DNA of 8,609 bases from an uncultured Rhizobiaceae group bacterium. Its GTDB lineage: Bacteria > Pseudomonadota > Alphaproteobacteria > Rhizobiales > Rhizobiaceae. The first letter of the stretch is position 1. Each line of letters opens with the position of its first letter. Both the position numbers and the translations under genes were made by a program. Below are positions 1 through 6,436 of this stretch, piece by piece. The DNA is taken from positions 1-8,609 of the forward strand of contig CAJQOR010000103.1 of NCBI GenBank assembly GCA_905479965.1, read 5' to 3'. A model generated the notes under the pieces. That model saw only the letters and a program-made list of their open reading frames with translations, was not told the DNA's origin and did no database searches.

Positions 1-282
1 TTATATATTGATCGTATTTTAAAGAATGAACGGTCGTTTTTAGCTTCTCAGACATTGGCTTTTAAAGAAGAGATTTTTGTCAAACATCTGTCAATCTATC
101 TATCTCATGTCGTTTTAGGTCACTCTATGCGCAAGATTGCACGAGGATTTGAGCTTGATAGAACAAGTGTGTCTTACGCATGTCGCCGGATTGAGGACAA
201 ACGAGATGATGAAAAATATGAAAAGTTTATTTCATCCTGTGAAAGGTTGATTGATATTCTTGCAGGTAAACTTGTGAATTAG
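1..282 (+). CDS. DnaA-C-like helix-turn-helix protein, 3' part (start outside window)
   Basis: The frame is open from the first base, so the N-terminus is missing; 93 residues and a TAG stop (280-282) are present. The visible part resembles the C-terminal DNA-binding domain of DnaA: a helix beginning IYLSHVVLGHS, then a helix-turn-helix of the form SMRKIARGFELDRTSVSYAC, then RRIEDKRDD. The DRTSVSYA segment corresponds to the DnaA signature helix (DHTTVxxA). Rhizobia carry short proteins of this kind (about 140 residues) that lack the AAA+ domain, and I think this is one of them; a DNA-binding or regulatory role is inferred from the domain only. An internal TTG at 55 is a poor start because recognisable helix precedes and surrounds it. 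The gene converges on sufE with one base between the stops. Family assignment is fairly sure; the target is unknown. Confidence 0.8.
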   Translation, partial: LYIDRILKNERSFLASQTLAFKEEIFVKHLSIYLSHVVLGHSMRKIARGFELDRTSVSYACRRIEDKRDDEKYEKFISSCERLIDILAGKLVN

Positions 283-287
283 ACTAA
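279..287. other. Shared palindromic stop region of two convergent genes
   Basis: TTAG-A-CTAA is a nine-base palindrome. It contains the TAG of the plus-strand HTH gene (280-282) and the TAG of sufE on the minus strand (284-286). There is no room for a separate terminator between the two genes, so their transcripts must run into each other's coding region unless they stop by another mechanism. Confidence 0.8.
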
Positions 288-703
288 AGCGCATCATTTG
301 CGTGTTGTTTGATGCGTGCAGCCATTGCGCGCAGTCCATTCGCGCGTTGAGGGGTCAGATGCTCAACAAGACCAAGTTTTTCAAAGACCTCGTTCTCATT
401 CACAGTTGCAACCTTTTTAGCCGATACACCAGAAAAGGCGATTAGCATGATCGCAACAAGGCCGCTAACAATATGTGCATCTGAGGCGCCACGGAAATGC
501 ATGATAGGATTGCCCGCATCACTCATATCTGGTTCGGATATAAGCCAAACCTGGCTCACACAACCCTGAACCTTGTTTTCAGCATTCATCTCTTCGTTTG
601 CAAGTGGTGGCAGTTTTTTACCCAAATCAATGACGTAACGATAGCGTTCTTCCCAATCGTCGATAAACTCAAAATCATCTATAATGTCGTCTAAAGTTGC
701 CAT
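284..703 (-). CDS. sufE: SufE cysteine desulfuration protein
   Basis: A 139-residue SufE/CsdE family protein, the usual length. SufE accepts persulfide sulfur from the cysteine desulfurase SufS on a conserved cysteine and passes it to the SufBCD scaffold during Fe-S cluster assembly in the cytoplasm. The catalytic cysteine is visible as Cys48 in VQGCVSQVW, matching the GCxSQVW motif of the family. The N-terminal helix (IIDDFEFIDDWEERYRYVIDL) and the C-terminal GLVEHLTPQRANGLRAM segment are also typical. I chose ATG 703 because GGAAGA lies eight bases upstream and the protein then begins MATLDDI like its relatives. The frame extends upstream to a TTG at 772, but that codon falls inside a terminator-like hairpin. 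No other suf gene is in the window. Stop is TAG at 284-286, almost touching the convergent HTH gene. Confidence 0.95.
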   Translation of the reverse strand: MATLDDIIDDFEFIDDWEERYRYVIDLGKKLPPLANEEMNAENKVQGCVSQVWLISEPDMSDAGNPIMHFRGASDAHIVSGLVAIMLIAFSGVSAKKVATVNENEVFEKLGLVEHLTPQRANGLRAMAARIKQHANDAL

Positions 704-746
704 GTTCAATTCTTCCATTGCTTTATTATTCATATATATCGCTTGG

Positions 747-789
747 AAATAAAAGAAACCCCCATGGACCAATAAGTCGCAACTGGGGG
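747..789 (-). terminator. Terminator-like hairpin between the DUF5330 gene and sufE
   Basis: Read on the minus strand, CCCCCA (789-784) and TGGGGG (764-759) can pair around a 19-base loop and are followed at once by TTTCTTTTATTT (758-747). A GC stem followed by a T-rich run is the form of a Rho-independent terminator. It lies downstream of the DUF5330 gene and 56 bases before the sufE start, so it either ends the upstream transcript or attenuates sufE. The loop is long, which lowers confidence. Confidence 0.5.
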
Positions 790-828
790 CTAAATCTGAA
801 CTTAATCAGTGAGTTATATAAGACGATC

Positions 829-844
829 GCGAATGGCTATTCGC
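829..844 (-). other. Small hairpin just after the DUF5330 stop
   Basis: GCGAAT and ATTCGC form a perfect six-base stem around a four-base loop, 17 bases past the DUF5330 stop codon on the minus strand. No clean T-run follows (GATCGTCTTATATAA), so it is at best a weak terminator or an RNA 3'-end stabiliser. It could act together with the stronger candidate at 747-789. Confidence 0.35.
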
Positions 845-860
845 AATATCTTTAACAACA

Positions 861-1181
861 TTACTCGGGAATTGAGGCGGTAGTAAGTTCATCCGGCGTT
901 TCATCACCAAATTTACCATCGAGATATTGATAAGCAATGCGAGCACCTTCTTTTGCACGGGCTCCAAGCACGCCTATAGTATGAGTTCCAACTTCACAAA
1001 CATGTGGTTCACGTTCACAGATTGATGACACGTCGTCATAAAGCGCCCATGCAGCTGTCATACTGCCGGCTGTTTCAAAGTTTGGTCCCTCTGCCAAGCG
1101 GTCTGAGCTTTCCGGATTGAAAAGCGGCAAGGCAATAAGAACCAATGAAAACCAAAATGCACCTTTAATGAGCGTCCACAT
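861..1181 (-). CDS. DUF5330 family small membrane protein
   Basis: A 106-residue protein that I recognise as the rhizobial DUF5330 family, whose function is not known. It begins MWTLIKGAFWFSLVLIALPL, a hydrophobic segment (residues about 6-20) that should anchor it in the inner membrane or act as an uncleaved signal. The rest is probably periplasmic. Two cysteines, in the context SICEREPHVCEVG, match the paired-cysteine block (C-x-R-x-P-x-x-C) typical of the family and could form a disulfide outside the cytoplasm. ATG 1181 is preceded by AGGGA at a suitable distance. It lies upstream of sufE on the same strand, a pairing I recall from rhizobial genomes, but the hairpin between them argues for separate transcription. 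It diverges from the histidine kinase gene. Confidence 0.85.
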   Translation of the reverse strand: MWTLIKGAFWFSLVLIALPLFNPESSDRLAEGPNFETAGSMTAAWALYDDVSSICEREPHVCEVGTHTIGVLGARAKEGARIAYQYLDGKFGDETPDELTTASIPE

Positions 1182-1356
1182 AAAATCTGTCCCTGTTTGT
1201 CGTCGATTGCGCCGTTTTTCGCGCTTGAGAACATGTCTAATTGATAATTCCCAATTCTAGATTGAAATCAAAATCAGCTTTTGAAGCAAATTTACGTCAA
1301 ATTTTATCTAATTATTGATTCGTACCAATTTGAGCGAAGAAAAAAGCTTCTGGATT

Positions 1357-1394
1357 GCTGAAAAGTGCTGAAAACGGCCAATATCGCGTATAAA
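1357..1394 (+). promoter_or_regulatory. Possible kinase promoter with a 10-bp-spaced direct repeat
   Basis: GCTGAAAA occurs at 1357-1364 and again at 1367-1374, exactly one helical turn apart. TATAAA (1389-1394) matches a -10 hexamer in five of six bases. The only -35 candidate at proper spacing is GTGCTG (1365-1370), a poor match lying across the repeat, which would fit an activator-dependent promoter. The predicted leader would be about 140 bases. Inference only. Confidence 0.3.
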
Positions 1395-1402
1395 TATACC
1401 TC

Positions 1403-1431
1403 TGGTTAACCATGAAATGACTTCTTGGTTA
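1403..1431. promoter_or_regulatory. Operator-like dyad upstream of the kinase
   Basis: TGGTTA (1403-1408), TAACCA (1407-1412) and TGGTTA (1426-1431) lie together. The last two form an inverted repeat with a 13-base spacer; the first two form the palindrome GGTTAACC. Half-sites centred 19 bases apart are typical of a dimeric regulator. It would lie just downstream of the -10-like TATAAA at 1389. The binding protein is unknown. Confidence 0.35.
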
Positions 1432-1487
1432 TTTTTGGGCTAGATCGGGTAATTTTTCCACAAAAATAGCTTGGAGAGACACCTGCT

Positions 1488-1503
1488 TTATCCATTCCTT
1501 AAC
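1488..1503 (+). promoter_or_regulatory. Near-consensus CtrA-type box upstream of the kinase
   Basis: TTAT-N7-TTAAC differs by one base from the alphaproteobacterial CtrA site TTAA-N7-TTAAC. It lies 38 bases before the kinase start. CtrA is the cell-cycle master regulator downstream of PleC/DivJ-type kinases, so a site here would suggest feedback, but one degenerate match can occur by chance in AT-rich DNA. Confidence 0.3.
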
Positions 1504-1541
1504 AAGAGGGTGGGATTTTAGACCCAAGACGTTTTTTTAGT

Positions 1542-3395
1542 TTGGGTGTTGTATTGAGTTTTCAGCCAAAGATAGGTTCAAGTTTTTCAGCTGCTATAGC
1601 TACGAAAGTAGAAGCAACAGCAAAGCTGTGGTTCGGCGAGAGTGATCGCTCTGCGCACAATGCTGAACTTAAATTCATGTCATTGTTTATCGCTTGGTCG
1701 ATCGCAGCGCCTGTATTGGTATTTGTGCTTGCAGCGCAACTGCTAACAATCCCAGCGACTTTAGCTTTGGCATTGACTGTCTCTGGAATATTCATGCTCA
1801 GTTGCGGTATTTTGGCCAAGCAGAAAGCCATCAAACATGCAGGATTGTTTGCCGTTATAGGTTCGTCGCTAGTGCTGGCTATACTGATCGGAGCATCGGC
1901 TCAATCGGCAATGCAGATGGCTATACTAATGTTGCTTGTCCCAGCAGAAATCTATTTGGCTAGAAAACAACGCGAACCAGTACTTTCAAGCTTATTTATT
2001 GCATTTGTAATGGGGCTTTGTGCGGTCATTTTTGCATCCACTGGTGAAAAAGATGCGGTGAATTCGATATGGCTTGGCGCCACGATTATTACGATTTTAT
2101 CAGGATATGGCGTGGTACGCGCATTTATAATCCCAGAAATAAAGTCACGAGATGAAGTTGCACCAAGCGTGATAGTCAAAAACCCAGAACTTGCAGCTGA
2201 TAAGTTACTAAAAGACCTACCGGGTCTCGTTACATATCATGATGCATTTGGTGATGTGATCAGCGTTCATGGCCAGTCACCTAACATTTTATCTGCACGA
2301 CCTAGCAACTTGCTTGGTAAGGGCTTTGTCAATCAGATCCATATTTCGGATCGAATTAGCTTTATGTCTGCAATTGATAAATTAAGACAGGGCGTTGAGT
2401 GCGTATCAATCAATTTGCGATTTGAGACAGGTTTCAATAATACTGCGTGTGACCTGCAATTTACGCATGTCCAAGCAAACTTAATTGGTCAGTTTGACCA
2501 AGATCATAACTTGCAGAAATTTTACATTCAGTCATTGGATGTTACAGCCTTGCAAAACATGCAAGAGCTGCTTGAAAAGTACAGATCTGCCGAGCGCGAT
2601 GCAGAGGTCAATAAAACACGTTTTCTTGCAGGGGTAAGCCACGAGCTTCGCACACCTTTAAATTCGATCATGGGCTTTGCCGATGTGCTCATTCATGAGG
2701 TTATCGCGCCATTACCGGACGAGCGCCATAAAGAATATGTCACTTTGATCCGTGAATCTGGAGAACACCTGCTCAACGTGGTCAACACGATGCTGGACAT
2801 GAGCAAAATCCAAAATGGCCAGTATACGCTCTACAGTGAACCCTTTGAATTCTCAGAATTGCTTGATCGCACGAAATCTATGTTGGATATTCAGGCGAGC
2901 AAGAAGAATATTGAATTAAACTGCCGCACGCAAAAAGGTCTGCAAGAGGTCAAAGCTGACCGTCGCGCAATGCAGCAAATCCTTATCAATTTGGTTGGTA
3001 ACTCGATTAAATTTACGGAAGAAAAAGGTATTGTCACCGTTGATGCCGATATCAAAGGTTCAGAATTTATCTTGAAGGTAAGTGATACTGGAATTGGCAT
3101 TCCAGCAGATAAATTATCGAAAATTGGTCAGCCATTCATGCAGGTGCATTCGACCCTTGCGCGTCAATATGAAGGCACTGGGTTGGGGATTTCATTAGTG
3201 AAGGGTTTGGTGGAACTTCATAACGGACGATTTGATATTCAAAGCGTTGAGGGCGAGGGAACACAAATCATAATTACACTTCCACAATTAGATGAGCATT
3301 TCGTCGATGATGGAAGTGAAATTGAAGAGTTAAACGAGACCATTCATGATGATGGTCAGGCAGTATATAAAGGGGGTCGCGCACATGTCGCCTAG
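1542..3395 (+). CDS. Multi-pass membrane PAS-domain sensor histidine kinase (PleC/DivJ-like core)
   Basis: A 617-residue hybrid of membrane sensor and kinase. Residues about 45-197 hold five or six hydrophobic segments, then a PAS-like region (about 220-335) and a short helix leading to the HisKA domain. The phosphoacceptor is His367 in GVSHELRTPLN. The ATPase domain shows the N box with Asn487 (LVGNSIKF), the G1 box DTGIGIP (515-521) and the G2 box GTGLGIS (545-551), so it should be catalytically competent. The H-box region resembles PleC/DivJ/PdhS-type kinases that act on DivK-like regulators; the true histidine rules out a DivL-type pseudokinase. No receiver domain or partner regulator is adjacent. 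The start is uncertain: TTG 1542 has no clear ribosome site, TTG 1554 is also possible, and the first ATG is at 1677. Its stop overlaps the next gene. Confidence 0.92.
   Translation: MGVVLSFQPKIGSSFSAAIATKVEATAKLWFGESDRSAHNAELKFMSLFIAWSIAAPVLVFVLAAQLLTIPATLALALTVSGIFMLSCGILAKQKAIKHAGLFAVIGSSLVLAILIGASAQSAMQMAILMLLVPAEIYLARKQREPVLSSLFIAFVMGLCAVIFASTGEKDAVNSIWLGATIITILSGYGVVRAFIIPEIKSRDEVAPSVIVKNPELAADKLLKDLPGLVTYHDAFGDVISVHGQSPNILSARPSNLLGKGFVNQIHISDRISFMSAIDKLRQGVECVSINLRFETGFNNTACDLQFTHVQANLIGQFDQDHNLQKFYIQSLDVTALQNMQELLEKYRSAERDAEVNKTRFLAGVSHELRTPLNSIMGFADVLIHEVIAPLPDERHKEYVTLIRESGEHLLNVVNTMLDMSKIQNGQYTLYSEPFEFSELLDRTKSMLDIQASKKNIELNCRTQKGLQEVKADRRAMQQILINLVGNSIKFTEEKGIVTVDADIKGSEFILKVSDTGIGIPADKLSKIGQPFMQVHSTLARQYEGTGLGISLVKGLVELHNGRFDIQSVEGEGTQIIITLPQLDEHFVDDGSEIEELNETIHDDGQAVYKGGRAHVA
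3369..3376 (+). promoter_or_regulatory. Ribosome binding site that fixes the start of the next gene
   Basis: AAAGGGGG ends eight bases before ATG 3385, inside the last codons of the kinase gene. It favours 3385 over the in-frame ATG codons at 3346-3352, which have no comparable site, and it suggests translational coupling to the kinase. Confidence 0.7.
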
Positions 3396-4245
3396 ACGTA
3401 AACCTTCGAAAAAAACAATCGAAAAGCCAAGCGTATTTGCATCGTTGATGTCCACTGTGGGTGAGGCTATTGCAAAGCATCCATCAATTGTTGGTGGAGG
3501 TACAGCTTTTGTGATCATCTTCAGTTTCATCGCTTCAAATGCGCTATATTATCAAAAAGGTGCACATCCAGCACCAATTTTGAATATGCGTGGACCACAA
3601 TTCATAGTCTCAGGTTCAACAAGACCAAATGATGATGTCCGTGCGAACAAAACCGATGACGGTGTTAAAACGTTCAAAGTTCGTCATAGCGATGATTTAC
3701 AAACATCAAGCATCAATGTACCAGTTCCAGCGCAACCTGTTCGCCAACAAACGGCCCGTGTTCAAACGATAAAACCTGTTATTGACACGTCCATGGTTGA
3801 AAAAACGATCAAAGGCGACGAGTTGGTGCGTAATATCCAAACCGAACTTACCAAACAAAAACTCTATTTAGATGTGGTCGATGGGCTAACAGGACCAAAT
3901 ACGTCAAAAGCAGTTCAGGGTTTTCAAGAACGTGTCGGACTTCCAATTGACGGCAAAATCACCGAAGCATTGCTGGCAAAGTTGATCGCAGCCAATACTC
4001 CTAAACAGGTTGCTCGTATGAAAACGAGCTTAGAGACAAATTCCGATCAAGCTTCGAGAGATATGATACGTCGTATCCAAATTGGTTTGTCCCAATCTGC
4101 CTATCCTCATATTGATGTAGATGGAATGGCAGGTGCACAAACGCGCGAAGCAATCGCCCAGTTTGAAAAGCACTATCGTTTGCCTGTAACAGGTTTACCC
4201 AATGAACAGGTTCTTGAAAAACTAAAATCTATTGGTGCCTTTTAG
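3385..4245 (+). CDS. Membrane-anchored protein with two peptidoglycan-binding (PG_binding_1) repeats
   Basis: A 286-residue protein starting MSPRRKPSKK. The basic N-terminus followed by a hydrophobic stretch (residues about 34-56) predicts a single-pass protein with the N-terminus inside and the bulk in the periplasm. After a low-complexity linker come two PG_binding_1-like repeats, about 144-203 and 224-286. Both show the usual pattern of an initial helix with IQ, an hD(x)DGhxG loop (VVDGLTGPNTSKAVQGFQ; DVDGMAGAQTREAIAQFE) and a closing hPhsG...h segment. Such repeats bind peptidoglycan non-catalytically. There is no enzymatic domain, so it is probably an anchor or sensor. The start overlaps the kinase stop by 11 bases, so the two are almost certainly co-translated. 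A role in feeding cell-wall state to the kinase is possible but only inferred from position. Confidence 0.9.
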   Translation: MSPRRKPSKKTIEKPSVFASLMSTVGEAIAKHPSIVGGGTAFVIIFSFIASNALYYQKGAHPAPILNMRGPQFIVSGSTRPNDDVRANKTDDGVKTFKVRHSDDLQTSSINVPVPAQPVRQQTARVQTIKPVIDTSMVEKTIKGDELVRNIQTELTKQKLYLDVVDGLTGPNTSKAVQGFQERVGLPIDGKITEALLAKLIAANTPKQVARMKTSLETNSDQASRDMIRRIQIGLSQSAYPHIDVDGMAGAQTREAIAQFEKHYRLPVTGLPNEQVLEKLKSIGAF

Positions 4246-4313
4246 GCTTTTGCCCCGCAGATTTTGCTCAACTTCCATCGCTTTTCAGGTGGCCAACACT
4301 TAAAGTGTGATCC

Positions 4314-4661
4314 ATGCGTGTTACGTCAGCCATTTTTGTATCAAGCCTTACACGACGATTGTTTTCCGATGGTCTCATGGCTGCTGTGGAGAAAAAAGGC
4401 GCGCCAGAAGCAGGGGCGATTTTTATCCGCGTTGTCAAACGTGATCGTACGCAAATGCTATTATGCCCTGCACCACAATCGTATTTTGAAGAGAAAAGCA
4501 CATTTCATATTTTTGAAGTGCGTCTTGAAAATGCGTTTGAAATGGACGTTAACGAAAAGCTCGAACGCGAAAGGTCATTTGATAGTGACATCTGGATTGT
4601 TGAGATAGAAACCGATAATCCAAAAGCTTACCTGGATATCAGGTATGAAGACGAGAGTTAA
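4314..4661 (+). CDS. DUF1491 family protein
   Basis: A 115-residue protein that I recognise as DUF1491, an alphaproteobacterial family of unknown function. Typical segments are visible: the start MRVTSAIFVSSLTRR, the block AAVEKKGAPEAGAIFIRVV, then LLCPAPQSYFE and near the end ERSFDSDIWIVEIE. There is no signal peptide or membrane segment, so it is probably cytoplasmic. The length equals the usual family length. ATG 4314 is chosen because the family begins at this point, although only a weak ribosome site (AAGTGTGA) precedes it. It is 68 bases after the peptidoglycan-binding gene with no terminator seen between, so it probably belongs to the same transcript. It converges on the DUF2336 gene across the 21-bp repeat array. 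Confidence 0.9.
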   Translation: MRVTSAIFVSSLTRRLFSDGLMAAVEKKGAPEAGAIFIRVVKRDRTQMLLCPAPQSYFEEKSTFHIFEVRLENAFEMDVNEKLERERSFDSDIWIVEIETDNPKAYLDIRYEDES

Positions 4662-4667
4662 ACCAAT

Positions 4668-4751
4668 CCCACCCCAAAGTTGATCTGGCCCACCCCAAAG
4701 TTGATCTGTCGAGCCCTAAAGTTGATCTGGTCCGCTTCCAAGTTGACGGGA
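4668..4751. repeat. Four tandem 21-bp repeats between convergent genes
   Basis: Units lie at 4668-4688, 4689-4709, 4710-4730 and 4731-4751. Units 1 and 2 differ only at the last base; unit 3 keeps the core AAAGTTGATCTGG; unit 4 is degenerate (CCAAGTTGACGGG). The core is CCCCAAAGTTGATCTG. The array starts six bases after the DUF1491 stop and ends 17 bases before the DUF2336 stop. It has no hairpin or T-run, so it does not look like a terminator. Multiple copies of about 20 bp at the ends of IS21-family insertion sequences are one known parallel, so this may be a remnant of such an end. No transposase is nearby. Confidence 0.9.
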
Positions 4752-4768
4752 AAGAGATTTCTATAGCT

Positions 4769-6340
4769 TTAGTCGCCGATTGCCTTAAGCCAGTCCGCAT
4801 CCTTTGCGTCCATATTCTGATCTTCTGTCCAAATTGGCTCGTAATCACTGTTGTCAGCAATCGGAGCGATATATGGAAGGTCAGCGGGTGTTAGTTTTGC
4901 ATAATCAACACTTGCTTCGCTTAGGTCCAGATCGACCATATGATGCTCACGGGTGATAATGTCGGCACGTAACCATGTGATGAGGCGGTTTAGACATTCA
5001 CCATGCTGCATGTTTTCAAGCAGATAGTCAGCACCTTCTTTAGTGCCTTCCATGATGGAAACATGCGGGAAGAACTTATTGAGTGCTTCGATGCAAAGCT
5101 CTTGAGGCGCCAAAATTGCATTAAATGTCAGTGCGAGCTGATAGCCGGACATATCATCCATAATGCGTTCTGTGAGCTCAACGCTCGATCCAATAGCGTT
5201 TGCAAGCGCTGTCGTGAAGTATTCGCTATGATTGTTCTCAACATGCTTAGCCATGACTGAGATATACTTGCGATGCGCAAGTTCGCCGGAATGGATTGGT
5301 AATGTCACCGCTGGTGCGGTCATTTCCCCATCTTCTGCCAATTGCTGTGATTGTTTTGCCAGGATTGTTGCCTGCTCTGGAGTTAAATCACCTTGCGCAA
5401 GCTCACGCAATGTTTGGCGTAAATGTTCTTCGGCAGCAAACTGCTCATCATTAATAGCTGCAAGATCGTCATCAAGTTCACCAGTTTCAGATGAAACCAT
5501 ATTCTCAAAGGCCGCGATCCCCCCGGCACTAAATTCATCATTGAGTTCCATCCACTGCTCTTGCTGTGGTGCAACTTCGCTATTTTCGAAGAATTCAACG
5601 TGACCTGGGCGAATGTTGTCTTCGATTTCAATCCATTGTTCTGCGCTCGAGGCTTTGCTAATCTCATTATCATCAAAGAACTCAACGTGGCCAGGACGCA
5701 GATTATCCTCAATCTCGATCCATTCTTCTAAAGAAGGTGTCTCATTCATTTCTTCAACGGTTAGTAATTCGACATCGCTGAAGAATTCAACACGGCCATA
5801 ATTTTCCGCAGAACCATCAATTTCGCCCACCACTTTATGAGAGATATTTAAACGTGTAACTGCATCATCATCCATGTGAATGGCAGCGTCACCGACATAT
5901 CCACGCAATTGAAGTGCACGGTTTACACTGTCTTCGTTTAGCGCGAGGAGGCTTTGCACAACACGTTTATTTAATTCCTGACGCTTGGCAATAATCCGAG
6001 CATGTTCGGTATCCGTCTTTGCAATAATATAACAAAGAATAGCGTTTGTTAGCGAAGGGGAGTGCGATAAAAATGGAGCGGAAATTTCAAGCGATTGTAA
6101 TGATAAGAATTCGCAGACATTGGCAGGAACAAATGGGCATCGCGATAAAGATGATGAGGCGCGTCGCTGTGTTTCGACAGGAGCGGCCTTAAAAAGTGGT
6201 ATGAAAAGTTCGCCAAACTTGCGCGATTCAGCCGGGTTTGGCTTTCTTAAATCGTCCAAACTGGCGACTAAAGCTAAAAGGATTGCTGATTTTCGCTGGT
6301 CTTCGCCAGCAGATTCCAAATCTCTAAAACAATAAGACAT
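4769..6340 (-). CDS. DUF2336 domain protein with acidic internal repeats
   Basis: A 523-residue soluble protein that I assign to DUF2336, an alphaproteobacterial family of helical proteins with unknown function. The N-terminal third (for example LDDLRKPNPAESRKFGEL, then VPANVCEFLSLQSLEISAPF) and the C-terminal part (VTLPIHSGELAHRKYISVM onward, then SSVELTERIMDDMSGYQLA) carry the family pattern. Between them, residues about 182-280 form acidic repeats. The protein is therefore longer than the roughly 360-400 residues I would expect. No signal peptide or membrane segment is seen. ATG 6340 is preceded by GAGAG ten bases upstream; a TTG three codons earlier is too close to that site. It converges on the DUF1491 gene and diverges from a small basic-protein gene. 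Confidence 0.85.
   Translation of the reverse strand: MSYCFRDLESAGEDQRKSAILLALVASLDDLRKPNPAESRKFGELFIPLFKAAPVETQRRASSSLSRCPFVPANVCEFLSLQSLEISAPFLSHSPSLTNAILCYIIAKTDTEHARIIAKRQELNKRVVQSLLALNEDSVNRALQLRGYVGDAAIHMDDDAVTRLNISHKVVGEIDGSAENYGRVEFFSDVELLTVEEMNETPSLEEWIEIEDNLRPGHVEFFDDNEISKASSAEQWIEIEDNIRPGHVEFFENSEVAPQQEQWMELNDEFSAGGIAAFENMVSSETGELDDDLAAINDEQFAAEEHLRQTLRELAQGDLTPEQATILAKQSQQLAEDGEMTAPAVTLPIHSGELAHRKYISVMAKHVENNHSEYFTTALANAIGSSVELTERIMDDMSGYQLALTFNAILAPQELCIEALNKFFPHVSIMEGTKEGADYLLENMQHGECLNRLITWLRADIITREHHMVDLDLSEASVDYAKLTPADLPYIAPIADNSDYEPIWTEDQNMDAKDADWLKAIGD
5525..5797 (-). repeat. Acidic amino-acid repeats within the DUF2336 gene
   Basis: Three recognisable copies begin GRVEFF (residue 182), GHVEFF (217) and GHVEFF (246), with a degenerate fourth, GGIAAFE (273). 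Each continues with an acidic stretch and a W-centred block: EEWIEIEDNLRP, EQWIEIEDNIRP, EQWMELNDEFSA. Unit lengths are 35, 29 and 27 residues. The regular F-F and W spacing in an acidic background suggests a short linear motif array for protein binding; the partner is unknown. Confidence 0.85.
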
Positions 6341-6436
6341 TTCACTCAAACTCTCATACTCGAACTCATATTTCGGTAAAAAAATCTTCGCAAAACATCA
6401 AAAAAAGCAAAAAATTTTTCCCGAATTCCCTAATGT

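Larger units (their letters stand above)
1182..1541. other. 360-base divergent intergenic region, no gene seen
   Basis: This AT-rich stretch separates the minus-strand DUF5330 gene from the plus-strand kinase and must contain promoters for both. I see no RNA gene or convincing open frame in it. Its content is described in separate entries: a direct repeat with a -10-like TATAAA (1357-1394), a TAACCA/TGGTTA dyad (1403-1431) and a CtrA-like box (1488-1503). On the minus strand TTGACG is present about 100 bases upstream of the DUF5330 start, but no good -10 hexamer stands at the right distance. Confidence 0.6.

Noticed and set aside
704..772. Upstream extension of SufE to TTG 772 or ATG 733
   Set aside because: The TTG lies inside a terminator-like hairpin, neither codon has a good ribosome site, and the extra residues are not typical of SufE. 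ATG 703 has GGAAGA at proper spacing.
1317..1321. GANTC (CcrM methylation) site in the kinase upstream region
   Set aside because: A single GATTC in 360 bases is what chance predicts.
3346..3384. Earlier ATG codons for the peptidoglycan-binding protein
   Set aside because: They lie deeper in the kinase gene without a ribosome site, while AAAGGGGG stands eight bases before ATG 3385 and the protein then begins with a typical basic N-terminus.
4639..4860. Minus-strand frame across the 21-bp repeats giving RSTLGW-like heptads
   Set aside because: It starts inside the DUF2336 gene in another frame and has no ribosome site. The open frame follows simply from the repeat length being a multiple of three.
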